This document shows, piece after piece, positions 61,518 to 64,000 of a stretch of DNA of 64,000 nt. The DNA comes from Bifidobacterium vansinderenii (lineage in GTDB: Bacteria > Actinomycetota > Actinomycetes > Actinomycetales > Bifidobacteriaceae), in assembly GCF_002234915.1 (NCBI RefSeq), contig NZ_NEWD01000026.1:32696-96695 (forward strand), given 5' to 3'. The position numbers were made by a program, and so were the translations under genes. The stretch's first letter is position 1; every line of letters starts with the position of its first letter. A model generated the notes under the pieces. It saw only the letters and a program-made list of their open reading frames with translations, ran no database searches and had not been told where the DNA came from.

Positions 61518-62036
61518 ATGACCAACAAGACCGTGAAGACCGCGGCCGGCGCGCTCGCCGGTTTAGTGGTGGTCGGTGCGCTGCTCGGCGGATGCGGCAG
61601 CCCGCATTCCAAGGCCGTGCCGATGGACGACGAATACGCCGGCAACTCGGGGGAGTCGTCCGCGTCCCCGTCCACCGGATCGTCCGACTCATCATCTTCG
61701 TCCGCGTCTTCGTCCGACGACGCGTCGTCGAAGGACACCGGCAACTACAAGGACGGCACGTATTCGATCAAGGGCGTGTACGGTCCGGTCAACGAGGACA
61801 GTATCGACGTCACCCTGACGATCGCAAACGGCGTGATCACGGACGTGCAGGTGGTGGGGCATCCGCTCACCAGTATTTCCAAGGACCATCAGGACGCGTT
61901 CATCCAGGCCATTCCCGGCGTGGTGGACGGCAAGCAGCTCAAGGGTCTGAAGATCGACAACGTGGCCGGCGCCAGCTGGACGTCCGACGCGTTCAACTCC
62001 GCACTTGATCTTGCCCGCGAACAGGCCTCGCAGTGA
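61518..62036 (+). CDS. FMN-binding-domain lipoprotein, likely ApbE-flavinylated
   Basis: A 172-residue protein with lipoprotein signal GALLGGCGS (Cys26), a serine-rich linker (about 40-75) and an FMN_bind domain (about 80-170). It contains YKDGTYSIKG and, near the C terminus, AGASWTSDAF, which matches the flavinylation motif (canonical SGAT-x-TS) with Ser153 in the modified position. Serine instead of the more usual threonine is noteworthy. The flavin would be attached by the ApbE encoded at 52311. It probably passes electrons at the outer face for iron reduction. GGGGAGG precedes ATG 61518. Confidence 0.85.
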   Translation: MTNKTVKTAAGALAGLVVVGALLGGCGSPHSKAVPMDDEYAGNSGESSASPSTGSSDSSSSSASSSDDASSKDTGNYKDGTYSIKGVYGPVNEDSIDVTLTIANGVITDVQVVGHPLTSISKDHQDAFIQAIPGVVDGKQLKGLKIDNVAGASWTSDAFNSALDLAREQASQ

Positions 62037-62065
62037 GATGACGGGTGAGGTTGTCGGCGCACCGT

Positions 62066-62393
62066 CACCTCATCAGTCACGCATTCGCGTGACAGCTTCA
62101 TCCGCAAGAATGGACGGCCTACGGCCGGCGATATTCTGCTCGCCTGTCGGCTCGTCTTCGCCTATGAACAGTCCACTGGACTGTTCATTTGACGGCTCAG
62201 CCTAGGGGGAAGCCGGCGTTGCCGGATACGCTCGCATGGCGAAATGCAGCCTTCCCCTTGAGGGGCTGAGCCGTCAAGAAAACGCCAGAGGCGTTTTTAG
62301 GCGAGGACGAGCCGACAGGCGAGCAAGCCAAACGCAACCGTAGGCTGGCCGCACTTGCAGGACGGTGTCCGGCGTAGCCGGACGGATGAGGTG
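62066..62393. repeat. MITE-like intergenic element, copy 3, with internal insertion
   Basis: The ends CACCTCATCAGTCACGC (62066) and GGACGGATGAGGTG (to 62393) match copies 1 and 2. The middle is longer than in those copies (328 bp overall) and holds a different repeat (AACGCCAGAGGCGTTTTTAG and GCTCGCCTGTCGGCTCG), suggesting one repeat inserted into another. No gene lies in the 734-bp gap 62037-62770. Confidence 0.75.
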
Positions 62394-62489
62394 ATGAGCG
62401 TCGGCATGGTGCTGGGCCCAACCTCAGGGAGCTGGCCGACGAAGGCGGACTGAGGGAGGGGTGCCTCTGGCGTTTTTTAAACGGACTCA

Positions 62490-62780
62490 GTCCTGCAAGT
62501 GTGGTCCCGGCCTTGTGGCCGGGCGTTTTGTTTGCTCGCCTAAGCGCTAAAAACGCCTCTGACGTTTTTTGTACGCGCTCGCCCAGCAAGTGTGGTCCGG
62601 CCTTGCGGCCGGCGGTTTGTTTGCTCGCCTGAGTCCTAAAAACGTCTCTGACGTTTTCTTAACGCACTCGTCCTGCAAGTATTGTCCCGGCCTTGTGGCC
62701 GGGCGGTTTGCTGGCTCGCCTGTCGGCTCGCCTGAGTCCTAAAAACGCCTCTGGCGTTTTCTTAACGGACTCAGCCCACA
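62490..62780. repeat. Tandem array of about 90-bp units
   Basis: Three imperfect units start near 62501, 62592 and 62682. Each carries CCCGGCCTTGTGGCCGGG-type hairpins, TTTGCTCGCCTGAGTCCTAA-like joins and AAACGCCTCTGACGTTTT. The last unit ends GGACTCAG, whose TCA at 62771 is the stop codon of the minus-strand gene. Parts recur inside copy 3 of the MITE-like element. Confidence 0.8.
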
Positions 62781-64000
62781 TACGCTGAGCCGTCGCCGGT
62801 TTCGATCTTGGGGAGATTCACGGTCGGGTCGGTCTCGCCGTTGCCGAGCGCGTCGATGAACTGCTTGATGCTCGGCGATTCCTTGCCGGCCGGATAATAC
62901 GTCATCGTCTCGTTGTTCGACAGGCTCCACGTGGTCGTGCCGTCGCCGTTCTCCTTATACGAATCCGCGGTGTACGCGTACGCGCCGCTCGACCCGCTCG
63001 CCTCGCCAGCGTCCTGCATACTGACGCTGCAGTCGGCATTCACGGTGAGCTGCATGCTGCCCTGCCACATGCCGTAGTTGCCGGCGATGTTCTGGCACCG
63101 GGTCTTGTCGTCGGCCGCCTGCTTGGCCTTGACCGACGCGTTCACCTTATCCATGGCGGTCTCCAACGTATCCGACGCTTTGTTCAGCGCCGACGCGGTG
63201 ACCTTGGACGTGTCGGCATCGGTCAGGCTCTGCATCAGCGTGCTCGCGTCGCTGATGGCCTGCTGCAATGCGGTGAGCACGGTCTCGTCGGTCACGTTGC
63301 CGGTGGCCGACGTCATGAGTTCCTTGGCCTTGCCGAGCGTGGTCTCCAGTGCGCTCTTCGCGTCGGAAAGCGTTTTGCTGGTCTTGCTGGTCTTGAGCGT
63401 GCTCACACCGTTGTCGATCTTCGACGCGAGTGTGACGTTGCTTTTCGCCAGCGATTTGAACTTGTCGGCGCTGGCGTTGAGCTCCGCGGTGGTGCGGCTG
63501 GTGCTGCACGATTCCGATGATCCGTCGTCCGTGGAGGTGTTGACCAGATTGTTCAAACCGGTGATGGCGGTCTGGTCATTCACTTCGTCGTACTGGGTGT
63601 CGTTAAGCGCCTGCTTGCCCTTGGTGATCGAATTCGACAGCGTGCTCGCCGACTTGTCGAACTCGGACTGCGCGTCGGTGCAGGCGCTGACCGCGGCCTG
63701 ATGCTCGCGGTTCCGCCACAGCGCGTAGCCTCCTGCCGCCGCGACGAGCGCGATTACGCAGATCACGGCCGCGATGATCGCGCCCGTGTGCTTGCGCTTG
63801 GGTTTGGGGGCGGGGGAGCCGGGTGTGCCGGATACGCTTGGACCATTGGGTGTGCCAGGACCGTTGGGCGTGGAGCCGCCGGGAATTGAACCGTTGCCGT
63901 ACACGCCGGTCGCAGTCGTGGCCGGCGTGGTAGGACCGCCGTAGACGTTCGTCCCGTATGCGCCGCCGGGCTGACCGGGCTGTGAGGACTGAGCGGAGCG
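62771..64000 (-). CDS. Single-pass membrane protein with helical extracytoplasmic domain, 5' end outside window
   Basis: The frame stays open to the right edge, so the N terminus is missing. The visible part is a proline/glycine/threonine-rich cytoplasmic segment (QPGQPGGAYG, then PKPKRKHTG), one membrane helix (AIIAAVICVIALVAAAGG) and an extracytoplasmic domain of about 300 residues. That domain is largely alpha-helical and rich in Ser, Thr, Ala and Lys, with four cysteines, ending in a beta-rich stretch (GTTTWSLSNNETMTYYPAG). I recognise no family; the arrangement resembles exported proteins with a proline-rich cytoplasmic anchor. The stop codon lies in a repeat unit, so the last residues may have been replaced. 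Confidence 0.8.
   Translation of the reverse strand, partial: RSAQSSQPGQPGGAYGTNVYGGPTTPATTATGVYGNGSIPGGSTPNGPGTPNGPSVSGTPGSPAPKPKRKHTGAIIAAVICVIALVAAAGGYALWRNREHQAAVSACTDAQSEFDKSASTLSNSITKGKQALNDTQYDEVNDQTAITGLNNLVNTSTDDGSSESCSTSRTTAELNASADKFKSLAKSNVTLASKIDNGVSTLKTSKTSKTLSDAKSALETTLGKAKELMTSATGNVTDETVLTALQQAISDASTLMQSLTDADTSKVTASALNKASDTLETAMDKVNASVKAKQAADDKTRCQNIAGNYGMWQGSMQLTVNADCSVSMQDAGEASGSSGAYAYTADSYKENGDGTTTWSLSNNETMTYYPAGKESPSIKQFIDALGNGETDPTVNLPKIETGDGSAYVG

Noticed and set aside
62490..62780. CRISPR array
   Set aside because: The units are contiguous imperfect tandem copies of about 90 bp with no short repeat-spacer alternation and no cas genes nearby.

Overview
The window is GC-rich, densely coded and looks like chromosome from a Bifidobacterium or a close relative. 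The evidence is a sortase-type pilin pair, a surface-anchored GH26 mannanase, sugar ABC transporters with LacI regulators and no PTS genes, and an FTR1/P19-type iron locus. Species cannot be fixed from the sequence alone. No rRNA, tRNA, CRISPR array, prophage or complete insertion sequence was seen. A perfect 16-bp parS site with two degenerate neighbours (42.9-47.0 kb) suggests that the window lies in the origin-proximal part of the chromosome.

Layout. 0-4.2 kb: a CdaR-type regulator divergent from a GntP-family permease and a glycerate kinase, a D-glycerate (or sugar-acid) uptake and phosphorylation cassette. 4.6-7.4 kb: a dipeptidyl-peptidase-IV-type serine peptidase. 8.0-14.0 kb: two LPxTG pilins followed by a transposase-like HTH protein, with no sortase beside them. 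14.1-14.7 kb: a DUF4160/DUF2442 pair. 14.7-34.0 kb: a beta-mannan utilisation locus with two intracellular SGNH esterases, a sugar ABC importer (binding protein and two permeases, no ATPase), a GH1 beta-glycosidase, a GH2 beta-mannosidase, a LacI regulator, an AGE-family mannose isomerase/epimerase, a YesL-like membrane protein, an unknown membrane-anchored protein, a surface GH26 endo-mannanase and a second LacI regulator. The inferred flow is as follows: the anchored mannanase cuts the polymer outside, the ABC system imports oligosaccharides, esterases and GH1/GH2 enzymes degrade them inside, and the AGE enzyme channels mannose onward. Four CG-centred palindromes at the promoters of this locus look like shared LacI operators.

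34-52 kb holds mixed housekeeping and accessory genes: an amino-acid permease, an AEC carrier, an alcohol dehydrogenase, a two-component pair, a small secreted protein coupled to a lipoprotein, an alpha/beta hydrolase containing parS and a decayed fragment of a second copy, another amino-acid permease, a MarR regulator with a heterodimeric ABC exporter, a RelE/XRE toxin-antitoxin pair and an aldo/keto reductase.

52.3-62.0 kb is a coherent iron and extracytoplasmic redox locus: an ApbE flavin transferase (opposite strand), an FTR1-type iron permease, a P19-type lipoprotein, a DUF2318 membrane protein with cysteine pairs, two FtsX-like permeases, their ATPase, and an FMN-binding lipoprotein carrying a likely flavinylation site. 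The window ends with a repeat-rich stretch and a single-pass membrane protein cut by the edge.

Intergenic DNA is unusually structured. Three MITE-like elements share CACCTCAT termini, other elements use related hairpin architectures, four copies of a 24-bp unit form a nested palindrome at 36.8-37.0 kb, and about 90-bp tandem units run into a stop codon at 62.5-62.8 kb.
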